From: SZUA-378 sp036652815
GTDB lineage: Bacteria; Bacillota; Clostridia; Lachnospirales; Lachnospiraceae
Assembly: GCA_036652815.1 (NCBI GenBank)
Contig: JAVVVE010000026.1
Location: 1 to 31,715 of the forward strand
Direction: 5' to 3'
Length of the DNA: 31,715 nt
Below the pieces are notes generated by a model, which saw only the letters and a program-made list of their open reading frames with translations, was not told the origin of the DNA and did not search any database. The position numbers were made by a program, and so were the translations under genes. Positions 15,896 through 23,125 of this stretch are shown here, piece after piece (within the stretch, counting starts at the first letter, position 1; the number at the start of each line of letters is the position of its first letter).

Positions 15896-15921
15896 AAATT
15901 AAAAAACAACTCGAAAACAGT
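15896..15921 (+). repeat. Right 26-bp direct repeat flanking the toxin cassette
   Basis: 24 of 26 bases identical to 13682-13707. Its last base is the first T of the rplM -35 box, so the native truA-rplM spacer probably begins here and the cassette between the copies is an insertion. Confidence 0.8.
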
Positions 15922-15949
15922 TGACACACGCGGTTGCGTGTAATATAAT
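15921..15949 (+). promoter_or_regulatory. Consensus sigma-A promoter of rplM-rpsI with a palindromic spacer
   Basis: Perfect TTGACA (15921-15926), 17-bp spacer and perfect TATAAT (15944-15949). The spacer region holds a perfect 6-bp inverted repeat, ACACGC (15926-15931), GGTT, GCGTGT (15936-15941), which could be an operator. Confidence 0.9.
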
Positions 15950-15956
15950 AACTCAA

Positions 15957-16106
15957 TGTGGCGACGTTTTATAGGTTAAACCAATGCCCCGGTAAGAATC
16001 TTGAACGGAAGCCTGTAACAGACAATATACCGAAGTGCATGACAGTTCATGCAGAGCGGTAAAGAAATGAAGAAGGTCAATAGACTGGATTTACGGAGGA
16101 AACACG
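15957..16106 (+). promoter_or_regulatory. Structured 5' leader of rplM (L13-leader-like)
   Basis: About 150 untranslated bases follow the promoter. The clearest element is a two-part stem: TACCG (16028-16032) with CGGTA (16057-16061), and inside it TGCATGA (16036-16042) with TCATGCA (16047-16053) closed by the CAGT loop, separated by symmetric AAG/GAG internal bulges. Firmicutes are known to have a conserved L13 leader in this place, proposed to mediate autoregulation by L13. I infer a relationship from position and structure, not from a covariance-model match. Confidence 0.6.
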
Positions 16107-16535
16107 ATGAAGACATTTATGGCTAGTTCTGCTACAGTCGATAGAAAATGGTATGTAGTGGACGCTACAGATATGGTATTGGGACGTTTGGCATCAGAAG
16201 TTGCTAAAGTGCTAAGAGGTAAGAATAAACCGATCTTTACACCACACGCAGATACCGGAGATTATGTAGTTATTATTAATGCAGAGAAGATTAAAGTAAC
16301 AGGTAATAAGCTTGATCAGAAGATGTACTACCATCATTCAGATTATGTGGGTGGACTTAAAGAAGCAACATTAAGAGAGAAATTAGCTAAGAAACCGGAA
16401 CAAGTAATTGAACTTGCTGTCAAAGGCATGCTTCCAAAAGGACCTTTAGGAAGACAAATGTTTACAAAACTTCATGTGTATGCAGGACCGGAGCATGAAC
16501 AAGCAGCTCAACAACCAGAAGTATTAACATTTTAA
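16107..16535 (+). CDS. rplM: 50S ribosomal protein L13
   Basis: Early-assembly large-subunit protein, 142 aa, the usual length. MKTFMASSATVDRKWYVVDA, DMVLGRLASEVAKVLRGKNK, HADTGDYVVIINAEKI and the signature KGMLPKGPLGRQMFTKLHVY are all present. CGGAGGAA precedes the ATG. It is in an operon with rpsI, 28 bases downstream, under its own consensus promoter and leader. Confidence 0.98.
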   Translation: MKTFMASSATVDRKWYVVDATDMVLGRLASEVAKVLRGKNKPIFTPHADTGDYVVIINAEKIKVTGNKLDQKMYYHHSDYVGGLKEATLREKLAKKPEQVIELAVKGMLPKGPLGRQMFTKLHVYAGPEHEQAAQQPEVLTF

Positions 16536-16563
16536 GTAAAGGAACCGAGAGGAGAAAATCAAA

Positions 16564-16959
16564 GTGGCTAAAACAGCAAAATACTACGGAACAGGTAGAA
16601 GAAAAAAATCCGTTGCAAGAGTATACTTAGTACCGGGCAAAGGAAATATTACAATAAATAAGAGAAGTATGGATGAATATTTTGGACTGGAAACATTAAA
16701 AGTTATTGTACGTCAACCTCTAAAAGAAACAGAGAATCTTGAAAAATTTGATGTTCTGGTGACCGTACATGGTGGTGGAACAACAGGTCAAGCCGGAGCT
16801 ATCAGACATGGTATCTCAAGAGCACTCTTACAAGCCGATGCAGACTATCGTCCGGCTCTCAAGAAAGCAGGCTACTTAACCCGTGATCCGAGAATGAAGG
16901 AAAGAAAGAAATACGGTCTCAAAGCAGCTCGTAGAGCACCGCAGTTCAGCAAGAGATAA
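16564..16959 (+). CDS. rpsI: 30S ribosomal protein S9
   Basis: Small-subunit head protein whose C-terminal tail reaches the P-site tRNA. GTG start at 16564 after GAGGAGAAAA. The 131-aa product has YYGTGRRKKSVARVYLVPG, GGGTTGQAGAIRHGISRALL, and the C-terminal DPRMKERKKYGLKAARRAPQ followed by FSKR, ending in the invariant Lys-Arg. Second and last gene of the rplM operon; an intrinsic terminator follows. Confidence 0.98.
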   Translation: MAKTAKYYGTGRRKKSVARVYLVPGKGNITINKRSMDEYFGLETLKVIVRQPLKETENLEKFDVLVTVHGGGTTGQAGAIRHGISRALLQADADYRPALKKAGYLTRDPRMKERKKYGLKAARRAPQFSKR

Positions 16960-16986
16960 GCAATTGCATATTTTATTGTATGGAGG

Positions 16987-17017
16987 ACCCACAAATATTA
17001 AATTTGTGGGTTTTTTT
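16987..17017 (+). terminator. Intrinsic terminator after rpsI
   Basis: A 10-bp perfect stem ACCCACAAAT (16987-16996) with ATTTGTGGGT (17002-17011), a 5-base loop, and a T7 run (17011-17017). It marks the end of the conserved ribosomal block; accessory DNA begins to its right. Confidence 0.93.
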
Positions 17018-17058
17018 GATAATAGTTGTGTTACAATTATATTGTAAATGCTTGTATT

Positions 17059-17276
17059 GTTAACGTTATAAGGTGACGGAGGACGGAAAATTACTGAATC
17101 GAATCAATCCATTAGTTTAGAAGCGAGGTGCTTGTTATGCTCCCAAAAGTTGTTCAGGCAATACCAATGAAAAACTATTCTGTATATATTTTTTTGAAGA
17201 GGGTAAAATTGTTTGCTATGACATGAATGATATGATGAAAAAAGAAGTATTTAATCATTTAAAGGATATTGATGTT
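17059..17276 (+). repeat. Left copy of a 218-bp imperfect direct repeat
   Basis: Aligns with 21115-21333, about 90% identical by eye, with one single-base deletion in this copy. The shared block holds GGTGACGGAGGACGGAAAA and the start of a DUF2442 gene. The two copies bracket the restriction-modification island. Confidence 0.85.
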
Positions 17277-17280
17277 TTGC
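17137..17280 (+). pseudogene. DUF2442 gene fragment, frameshifted and truncated (left copy)
   Basis: Reads MLPKVVQAIPMKNYSVYI from ATG 17137 and is intact at the codon where the right copy has a stop. A one-base deletion in the T-rich stretch near 17190-17198 then shifts the frame, giving FLKRVKLF instead of the expected YFEDGKIVCYDMND. Homology to the right copy ends near 17276. DUF2442 proteins are small and of poorly known function, often found near toxin-antitoxin-like genes. Confidence 0.75.
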
Positions 17281-17690
17281 TATCGATTTTTATCGCTTTC
17301 TCATTTTTATGCACAAATCACTGAACGTAATATAGAAGATGAGGTGTCGGTTATTTTATGCAATGAAATATCAAAGCAGAAGCATCTTGTCATTGCCAAA
17401 GCTACCGATAAGAAAATAGTGGTTTAAAGGTTCAAGAAAAGCGGATTGAACATGGAAAATATGAGTTTTCAAAGCCGAAACTTTCAATAGCGTATGCATA
17501 ATAGTAATAGATAAGTTTGATAAAATGGATGATGAAAAATTCACGAAAATAGGATACCCACATCAACAATAAATAAGATATATTAGCCATGAAAAAAGTA
17601 AAGACAATCTGTATCTTGTGAAACCTTATACCTTCAAAAAAATTAAGGATGCATACATAACAGAATAATCGTACAGAGAAAGGAGGAGCA
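17277..17690 (+). other. Degraded, gene-poor region between the repeat and the 266-aa gene
   Basis: No intact gene over about 410 bases, but several short frames look like coding debris: a 51-codon frame at 17272-17427 (containing LSHFYAQITERNIEDEVSVI), then RIEHGKYEFSKPKLSIAYA ending in TAA, then DKFDKMDDEKFTKIGYPHQQ, then DNLYLVKPYTFKKIKDAYIT. I do not recognise the parent gene or genes. The pieces change frame, consistent with a decaying gene rather than small functional proteins. Confidence 0.45.
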
Positions 17691-17693
17691 ATT

Positions 17694-18494
17694 TTGGCGA
17701 CAACAAAAAAGAAAGTAACCCGAATAATGAAGGTTACTTTAGAAGAAGATGAATTTGAGAAGTTTGATCGAGGTGAAACACATTCTGCAAATGGACTTCG
17801 CGGAGAAAAAGGAAAACTTAGTGCACTTCCGGATATTGCTCCTATCTTAGAGCATGATTTGCCGACAAGAGAAGTTGTGCGAACGAAAGTAGTTTACGAA
17901 CCGGTTAGAGAAGAACCTTCCATTGGAGTGAAAACCACACAAGCTGTTGTAAATATAGTTGGTGAGGTGCTGAGCGACCCGGAAATTCAAGAAAGCATTG
18001 CTTTGCTGATAAAAACATATTGGCACTATAAAGTGAAGCCTAAAATACTGACCAATATTCAGCAAATTAAAGACAACTTCACCCATGAAACCAAGGCTTC
18101 AAGGATAGTAAATAATAAGACGACGGAAACGATTACCTATCAATTTGAAACAAAGAATGAGTCAGGAGAAAAGATTGCTGTTACAGGCGAGCAAGCTGAG
18201 CAATTACTCTTCGAGTTCAGACAGAAAGCAAAAGAACTTTCGGCTATGATTTTTATTCTATCTAGCATCTGTGTGAAGAATGAAAAGACCCAGAAAGAAT
18301 ATGCTCTTGAACAGTTTTACCTCAAACAACTTGCTTCTGAGGAATCTATTAGCACGATGTTGACACTCGCCCAACATAAGCAGCTTCTTGATGAAGGAAC
18401 CGCCTTATGCCTATCTGACTTCTTGAAAGGATATGTCCGTAGCGGAGAACAGTTAGTAAAAATTCCGATAAATGTTAACAGAACTGGTGACTAA
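17694..18494 (+). CDS. Unknown 266-aa protein in the restriction-modification island
   Basis: TTG start, 7 bases after AGGAGG. A soluble, charged protein without signal peptide or membrane helix. N-terminal third: basic MATTKKKVTRIMKVTLEEDE, then HSANGLRGEKGKLSALPDIA and a proline/valine-rich linker (VRTKVVYEPVREEPS). Residues about 84-120 are helical (VNIVGEVLSDPEIQESIALL, ending YWHYKVKPKI); the C-terminal half (about 165-266) is helix-rich with EQAEQLLFEFRQKAKELSAM and a final KGYVRSGEQLVKIPINV. I do not recognise a named domain. It reads toward the methyltransferase, 229 bases upstream of it, but a promoter intervenes, so co-function is not shown. Confidence 0.7.
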   Translation: MATTKKKVTRIMKVTLEEDEFEKFDRGETHSANGLRGEKGKLSALPDIAPILEHDLPTREVVRTKVVYEPVREEPSIGVKTTQAVVNIVGEVLSDPEIQESIALLIKTYWHYKVKPKILTNIQQIKDNFTHETKASRIVNNKTTETITYQFETKNESGEKIAVTGEQAEQLLFEFRQKAKELSAMIFILSSICVKNEKTQKEYALEQFYLKQLASEESISTMLTLAQHKQLLDEGTALCLSDFLKGYVRSGEQLVKIPINVNRTGD

Positions 18495-18628
18495 TGACAG
18501 GAAAGAACAGTATGCTCGTTTTTGAACCGGTTAGGTGGCGATATATTTATGAGCGTGTTGGATTGTTGTCAGACAAATTAGAAGTATCCATTCCATGCAG
18601 ATTTGTTTACTTGGTAAGTTTTAATTGA
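18494..18628 (+). CDS. Small 44-codon frame, possibly a gene remnant
   Basis: Begins MTGKNSMLVFEPVRWRYIYE at an ATG overlapping the stop of the 266-aa gene (TAATG) and ends at 18628, inside the -35 region of the next promoter. The overlap would allow coupled translation, but the frame has no known relative that I recognise and may be the truncated start of a lost gene. Confidence 0.3.
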   Translation: MTGKNSMLVFEPVRWRYIYERVGLLSDKLEVSIPCRFVYLVSFN

Positions 18629-18653
18629 CAAACGAGAACATATGTTCTACAAT
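18625..18653 (+). promoter_or_regulatory. Methyltransferase promoter with embedded LexA-type box
   Basis: TTGACA (18625-18630), 17-bp spacer, TACAAT (18648-18653). The spacer ends in a perfect palindrome GAACATATGTTC (18636-18647), which matches the core of the Gram-positive LexA/DinR box (GAAC-N4-GTTC, best form CGAACATATGTTCG). A repressor bound there would cover the promoter. Autoregulation by the methyltransferase or an unrelated repressor is the alternative. Confidence 0.75.
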
Positions 18654-18723
18654 ATTGGATATAAATAATCCTGGACATTTTTAATAAACGATGATAAAAT
18701 AGAGCTAAAAGGAGGAATAAAAT

Positions 18724-20055
18724 ATGGCTTATGCAATTGACTTGTTTTGTGGAGCTGGTGGAATGAGCGAAGGCCTTATTCAAGCAGGTTTTCATATACT
18801 GTTTTCAAGCGATATTAATGAAAACGTACAGCTTACATATATGAATAGACATGAACAACTTGGATTACATCAAGGTGTTAATACATATTTTCATAGAGGA
18901 GATATTCGGGAATTAAATGGTGATATGATAAGAAATAGTATTTCGGGTCTTGAAATTTTTCAAGGACAGCAGATTCCTGAAATTGATGCTATATTTGGTG
19001 GCCCTCCATGTCAAGGATTCAGCAGAGCTGGAAGAAGAGATCCTAACGACCCTAGAAATATGTTATTTAGAGAGTATTTAAGAGTTATTAGTGAAGTTAA
19101 TCCTAAATATGTTGTACTGGAAAATGTTTCGGGATTTTTAGATACAAAATTTTATGGATTTATCGGTGTAACAGGAAATGTATATGAAGATGGCTCTTTA
19201 GTTCCGGAGATATTGAGAAATGAATTTGAATTATTAGGGTATCATACTCTTGAACCAAGAATATTGAATGCATCTCATTATGGAGTTCCACAACGTAGAA
19301 ATCGTGTTATTGTTATGGCATATCGCGAGGGTGTGCAATCACCTGAATATCCAACACCTACACATACAGATAACAATGCACTTACAATTACCGATGCAAT
19401 AAGTGATTTAGTGCGAGATGAAGAAGTTAAAAAAAATGTATTTAGAGGTTTGACTGATTTTCAATTGGATTCAATGAATGGTCGCACACCTGATATAAAT
19501 GGAAATCTGATTAATAGCGGTGGAGTTATAAAAAACAATGAACTATCTAGACACTTACCTATTATTTGTGAAAGATTTTCTTTGTTTAAAGAAGGTGAAG
19601 ATGGTTCGGCATTAAGAAATAGAGTTATGAACAAAGGAATTGATATCTCTAATAAACCAGAGCTTATCAAGCATGTAGTTGCTAACTGTGAACTTGAAGG
19701 GAATGAGGCTGTCCGAAAGTTTAGAGATGCGGATGTAGATAAGAATTTAACGGATATATTACTAACAAAAAAAAATATACGTACTAGACTTGATAGAACA
19801 AAACCATCGGCTACAGTAATGACTATTGCGGATGATTATATTTCGCCGTTTGAACCAAGAACATTTACTGTACGTGAATTGGCAAGAATGCAATCTTTTG
19901 ATGATAGTTTTGAGTTTTTGGGAAAACGCACTACTGGTGGATTGAGAAGAAGAGTAGAAGTACCTCAATATTCACAAGTTGGCAATGCGGTTCCACCACT
20001 TCTTGCTAGGGTGGTAGCTACACAAATAATCAGAGCAAATAAATTAAATGATTAG
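18724..20055 (+). CDS. DNA (cytosine-5) methyltransferase of a type II system
   Basis: Methylates cytosine C5 in a specific DNA site to protect the host from the neighbouring nuclease. 443 aa, AAAGGAGGAA before the ATG. Conserved motifs in order: I DLFCGAGGMSEG (residues 6-17), IV GGPPCQGFS with catalytic Cys96, VI ENV (133-135), VIII QRRNRV (190-195), IX around the RTKPSATVM segment, and X QVGNAVPPLLARVVA near the end. The target-recognition part lies between VIII and IX (about 225-350). Recognition site not deducible. A hairpin terminator follows, before the nuclease gene. Confidence 0.96.
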   Translation: MAYAIDLFCGAGGMSEGLIQAGFHILFSSDINENVQLTYMNRHEQLGLHQGVNTYFHRGDIRELNGDMIRNSISGLEIFQGQQIPEIDAIFGGPPCQGFSRAGRRDPNDPRNMLFREYLRVISEVNPKYVVLENVSGFLDTKFYGFIGVTGNVYEDGSLVPEILRNEFELLGYHTLEPRILNASHYGVPQRRNRVIVMAYREGVQSPEYPTPTHTDNNALTITDAISDLVRDEEVKKNVFRGLTDFQLDSMNGRTPDINGNLINSGGVIKNNELSRHLPIICERFSLFKEGEDGSALRNRVMNKGIDISNKPELIKHVVANCELEGNEAVRKFRDADVDKNLTDILLTKKNIRTRLDRTKPSATVMTIADDYISPFEPRTFTVRELARMQSFDDSFEFLGKRTTGGLRRRVEVPQYSQVGNAVPPLLARVVATQIIRANKLND

Positions 20056-20063
20056 TATATTAA

Positions 20064-20098
20064 AAACAGGCAGAGGATGGGGACTCTCTGCTTGTTTT
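20064..20098 (+). terminator. Hairpin between methyltransferase and nuclease genes
   Basis: AAACAGGCAGAG (20064-20075) pairs with CTCTGCTTGTTT (20086-20097) through 12 bp with one G-U, followed by a short T-rich end (TTTT within the arm). It resembles an intrinsic terminator or attenuator that would keep nuclease transcription lower than methyltransferase transcription. Confidence 0.65.
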
Positions 20099-20149
20099 AG
20101 TGAATCTAATGGTAAACAAAATAAAAAGTAAAAGAAAGAAGGGCTAGAA

Positions 20150-21097
20150 ATGAGTCAAAACATAATAGAAAAATTAAGAGAAGAAGCGATTAATAGCCTA
20201 TTTGATACAAAAGGGTTTAATACTGCATGGCCAACCTGGAAAAAAGAGATTAACACATTAGCGTCCACACCAACTCCGACTCAATTGCTTAATTTAGGTG
20301 ATAATCTGAGGGATATTTTTTATACAACTAATACGTCTGCGGCAAGAACTCAAAGTGATCTATCAGGAGGAGGTGCAAATTGGGAGGCACTTGTATGTTG
20401 GTATTTGAATTTATGTTGCATTGGAAGAAGAACGGTTGTTATCAAGCATAGTAAAAAATTAATTCCAGTACCAATCAGCAATGCAATTACTGTAAATTAT
20501 GGGAGTTTTATCTCAAACACAGAATCTGATTTAGTTGCAATAACATTTCCTGACAAAGCTGAATATAGTATTGACAAAAATATGATTGATGTTACTGATG
20601 TGAATGGAGACAAGGTGGAAATAAATTCTAGGGGTAAAATGAAATATAATCTTTTAGAGGTACTTAATGCGTTAGTTGCAAGAGATTTTGCCGAGATAGA
20701 GATTCATGTAATTCAATGCAAAACAAATTGGAATGACAATGCACAGATACCGATGCTGTGGGATATGATATATTTGGCAAAAACTTTCAAAACGGGAATT
20801 ACTATTGGCCGTGAAAATTATTCGATTAGTAATGCGAGATTATTTTCATATGCATTTGCAACAGTTCCAACGATTAAATTGGAAAAAATAAAACCAACAT
20901 GTGTAGCTGTGTCTAGGGTGCGCAATTTGAGTGGTGGAAATTATTGGGGAATGAAGACGACCACAGGTGTGGCAAGCTCGATGAAAGAAATGCTGAGTCG
21001 TAATTTAGCAACCGGAGCCACCGAGAGTCATACTAGAACGTTGGCAACGGCTATACCAAAATTGATAACTGAATATTCATATTTTAAATTTTGGTAA
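20150..21097 (+). CDS. Probable type II restriction endonuclease (PD-(D/E)XK-like)
   Basis: 315 aa, directly downstream of the C5 methyltransferase in the same direction. A plausible active site is E125-S-D127 (in NTESDLVAI) on one strand and Q189-C-K191 (in HVIQCKTNWNDNAQIPMLWD) on another, i.e. D...(Q)XK, a known variant of the PD-(D/E)XK nuclease core. The N-terminal part has SDLSGGGANWEALVCWYLN, resembling the helical start of restriction enzymes. The QCKTNWND.AQIPMLWD block reminds me of EcoO109I-like enzymes; that subfamily call is tentative. Ribosome binding site AGAAAGAAGGG. The target site should match that of the methyltransferase. Confidence 0.8.
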   Translation: MSQNIIEKLREEAINSLFDTKGFNTAWPTWKKEINTLASTPTPTQLLNLGDNLRDIFYTTNTSAARTQSDLSGGGANWEALVCWYLNLCCIGRRTVVIKHSKKLIPVPISNAITVNYGSFISNTESDLVAITFPDKAEYSIDKNMIDVTDVNGDKVEINSRGKMKYNLLEVLNALVARDFAEIEIHVIQCKTNWNDNAQIPMLWDMIYLAKTFKTGITIGRENYSISNARLFSYAFATVPTIKLEKIKPTCVAVSRVRNLSGGNYWGMKTTTGVASSMKEMLSRNLATGATESHTRTLATAIPKLITEYSYFKFW

Positions 21098-21114
21098 TTG
21101 TTTTTTACATTATA

Positions 21115-21333
21115 GCCAACGCTATACGGTGACGGAGGACGGAAAACCATTAAATCGAATCAATCCATGAGTTTAAAAGTGAGGTGATTGTTATGTTCCC
21201 AAAAGTTGTTTAGGTAATACCAATGAAAAACTATTCTGTATATATATATTTTGAAGATGGTAAAATTGTTTGCTATGACATGAATGACATGATGGAAAAA
21301 GAAGTATTTAAACCTTTAAAGGATATTGATGTT
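21115..21333 (+). repeat. Right copy of the 218-bp imperfect direct repeat
   Basis: Partner of 17059-17276 at a constant offset of 4056 bases (4057 after the single-base indel). It starts at a small TATAGC/GCTATA hairpin (21111-21126) and runs into the DUF2442 gene, where homology stops at GATATTGATGTT. Confidence 0.85.
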
Positions 21334-21450
21334 CTTATGGATACTTGTACTGTTATGAATGATACACTTGCATGGGATATCAGCAAAAACTGTGATAATA
21401 CAACATGTTTAGATATTGACCCGGATACATTATATGAATTACCGTTTGCG
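21193..21450 (+). pseudogene. DUF2442 gene with early stop (right copy)
   Basis: From ATG 21193 the frame reads MFPKVV then TAG at 21211-21213, exactly where the left copy has CAG. Translation could restart at ATG 21223 (MKNYSVYIYFEDGKIVCYDM) and covers most of the DUF2442 fold to DIDPDTLYELP, so a shortened product is possible. After about 21450 the frame runs out of phase into DUF3990 debris and ends at 21534. DUF2442 proteins usually start with this MxPKV segment, so the native start is probably lost. Confidence 0.7.
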
Positions 21451-21700
21451 AAGGAAAAGATAGTGACATTGCCAAACGTGCCAAAGACTATATTTTTGAG
21501 CATTTTATGCCAGAGTATAAATCATATGATGTGATAAAGGACAATCGTGCAGATGATTCCTATTTATCTTTTGCGACTGCATTTCTCAATAACACAATCT
21601 CTCTTACACAGCTTGAAAAAACAATGATATTGGGTAATCTGAGAGAGCAGGTTGTACTGCACTTGCAAGCATCCTTTTATCAGAGGGAGGTGGCAAAACG
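21447..21700 (+). pseudogene. DUF3990 gene fragment
   Basis: Starting near 21447, in a different frame from DUF2442, the sequence reads CEGKDSDIAKRAKDYIFEHF, then MPEYKSYDVIKDNRADDSYL, SFATAFLNNTISLTQLEKTM and ILGNLREQVVLH, the C-terminal half of a DUF3990 protein (a family I recall as related to ADP-ribosyltransferase folds). There is no start region, and the frame is lost again near 21665. The N-terminal half is missing, so it cannot be functional as it stands. Confidence 0.65.
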
Positions 21701-22444
21701 ATGCCCCACGCATACAGCGAAGATTACTTGGATGATGCCATGCAAAACATGGGTGATATGCATGGACTATGTCCTTGTGGATTGTAGTTATGCCCCTGAT
21801 GAGTTTTTTTTCTGGTTTATCAGCAGTGGTATTGCTGCCAAAATTGAAAACGGAAACCCCGAAATACATTGCCGGGATGTCCGGTGTGGAACTTGCAAGA
21901 GAGATCGTTTTTCACACCATGGACAGCTATCCCGGCGAAGAAAGAGTCATCAAAGACTTTGCAGGACGTGAATATTGGGCAGGGTGGATACTTTCCTATT
22001 ATCAGTGGTACAGCAGTCTAAAATTTGACCATATGGTGAAGAATGGTCTTTCTTTGTCAGATGTACTCTCTCTTTACATTCTGCACGAGGCAGACCGGAG
22101 CAAGTTTGTGGATGCTACAAATGAAATCATCAATCGTCATAAATTAGAGAAGCCCTCCGGGCTTACCGTTATCAGAAAGGCAAGAGGATTTACCTGAGGC
22201 TAGCTTGCGAAGCAGTCAGGGGGCGGCTCTTCGTATGATTCAGCTATACGTGCAAAAACAAAATGATATTAACAAGGCGCAGGCAGGAACGCTGCTTAGC
22301 TTGGCAAAAACGCTCGGCTGCGAAATGCAGGATTTAATGGAGCGAAGCGTATCTATACAAGTTTTAAGCTACGAAGAACTGAAGCGGACAAGCAGATTCT
22401 TACAAGCCACACCCATCGAAAGGAGATCCAATTTACTATGCTGA
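21701..22444 (+). pseudogene. HTH (XRE-like) regulator gene broken by frameshifts and a stop
   Basis: ATG 21701 follows GAGGGAGG and reads MPHAYSEDYLDDAMQNMGDM. An extra base near 21763 moves the frame to VDCSYAPDEFFFWFISSG, another near 21858 moves it to KYIAGMSGVELAREIVFHTM and the long helical part (DFAGREYWAGWILSYYQWYS, then SGLTVIRKARGFT). A TGA at 22195-22197 and further small indels follow, before ALRMIQLYVQKQNDINKAQA and LLSLAKTLGCEMQDLMERS, the end of a helix-turn-helix domain. Joined, these give one continuous XRE-type protein. The last frame ends at 22444, overlapping the PAP2 start. Confidence 0.75.
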
Positions 22445-22995
22445 CATTTTTATCTACGCTAGACGCTAACTTACTCTTATGGATTCAGGATGCCATCAGA
22501 ACCCCTTTTTTAACCTCATTTTTTACAGTTATCACGACACTGGGTAATCATGGAACCATCTGGATTGCCTTGTCTGTTTGTTTGCTTATTCCGAAAAAAA
22601 CAAGAAAAATAGGGATTTTTGCCTTACTTGCCCTGCTTGGATCTCTTTTGATTGATAATATTATCTTAAAGAATCTGGTAGCCAGAATCAGACCATATGA
22701 AGTGATACCGAACTTACAGATTTTGATTGAAAAACAGAAAGATTTTTCGTTTCCATCAGGGCATACCGGCAGCTCTTTTGCAGCCGCAGTTATATTTTAT
22801 CAAACATTTCCTAAAAAATATGGCATTCCATTATTACTACTGGCATTTTTAATGGGATTTTCGAGATTATACCTTGGAGTACATTATCCCTCCGACGTGA
22901 TAGCGGGAGCACTCATAGGCACTTTGATTGCAAAAGCTATCCTGTATGTAGATGCCCATTTTGTCCATAAAAGCTTACATACGCATATTTCTTGA
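22438..22995 (+). CDS. PAP2-family membrane phosphatase
   Basis: Integral membrane phosphatase, possibly recycling undecaprenyl pyrophosphate for cell-wall synthesis or dephosphorylating lipid phosphates. 185 aa with about five to six hydrophobic segments. The three-part phosphatase signature is complete: KNLVARIRP, then PSGHTGSS (catalytic His), then SRLYLGVHYPSDV. AAAGGAGAT precedes the ATG. It stands alone: pseudogene debris on the left and a new promoter on the right. The precise substrate cannot be told from sequence. Confidence 0.9.
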   Translation: MLTFLSTLDANLLLWIQDAIRTPFLTSFFTVITTLGNHGTIWIALSVCLLIPKKTRKIGIFALLALLGSLLIDNIILKNLVARIRPYEVIPNLQILIEKQKDFSFPSGHTGSSFAAAVIFYQTFPKKYGIPLLLLAFLMGFSRLYLGVHYPSDVIAGALIGTLIAKAILYVDAHFVHKSLHTHIS

Positions 22996-23075
22996 TTTTT
23001 AAGGATGCAAATATTGAATTATGTGTGAATGTTCGTGAAAAGTGTACAATAATTCCTTCCTGTTTGTGCAAAATA

Positions 23076-23084
23076 TGTTATAAT
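23076..23084 (+). promoter_or_regulatory. Extended -10 promoter for the cyclic-di-GMP operon
   Basis: TGTTATAAT: perfect TATAAT (23079-23084) with the TG of an extended -10; the -35 region (around 23056-23061) is poor. It is 42 bases upstream of the first gene. Confidence 0.55.
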
Positions 23085-23125
23085 AGTAGACAAAGGTTAA
23101 ATAGGCAGTTGGAAGGAGTATTTGC

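Noticed and set aside
21507..21971. A real 154-aa protein
   Set aside because: The frame joins a DUF3990 fragment, a nonsense stretch and a piece of the HTH gene; it is a chance read-through of pseudogene frames.
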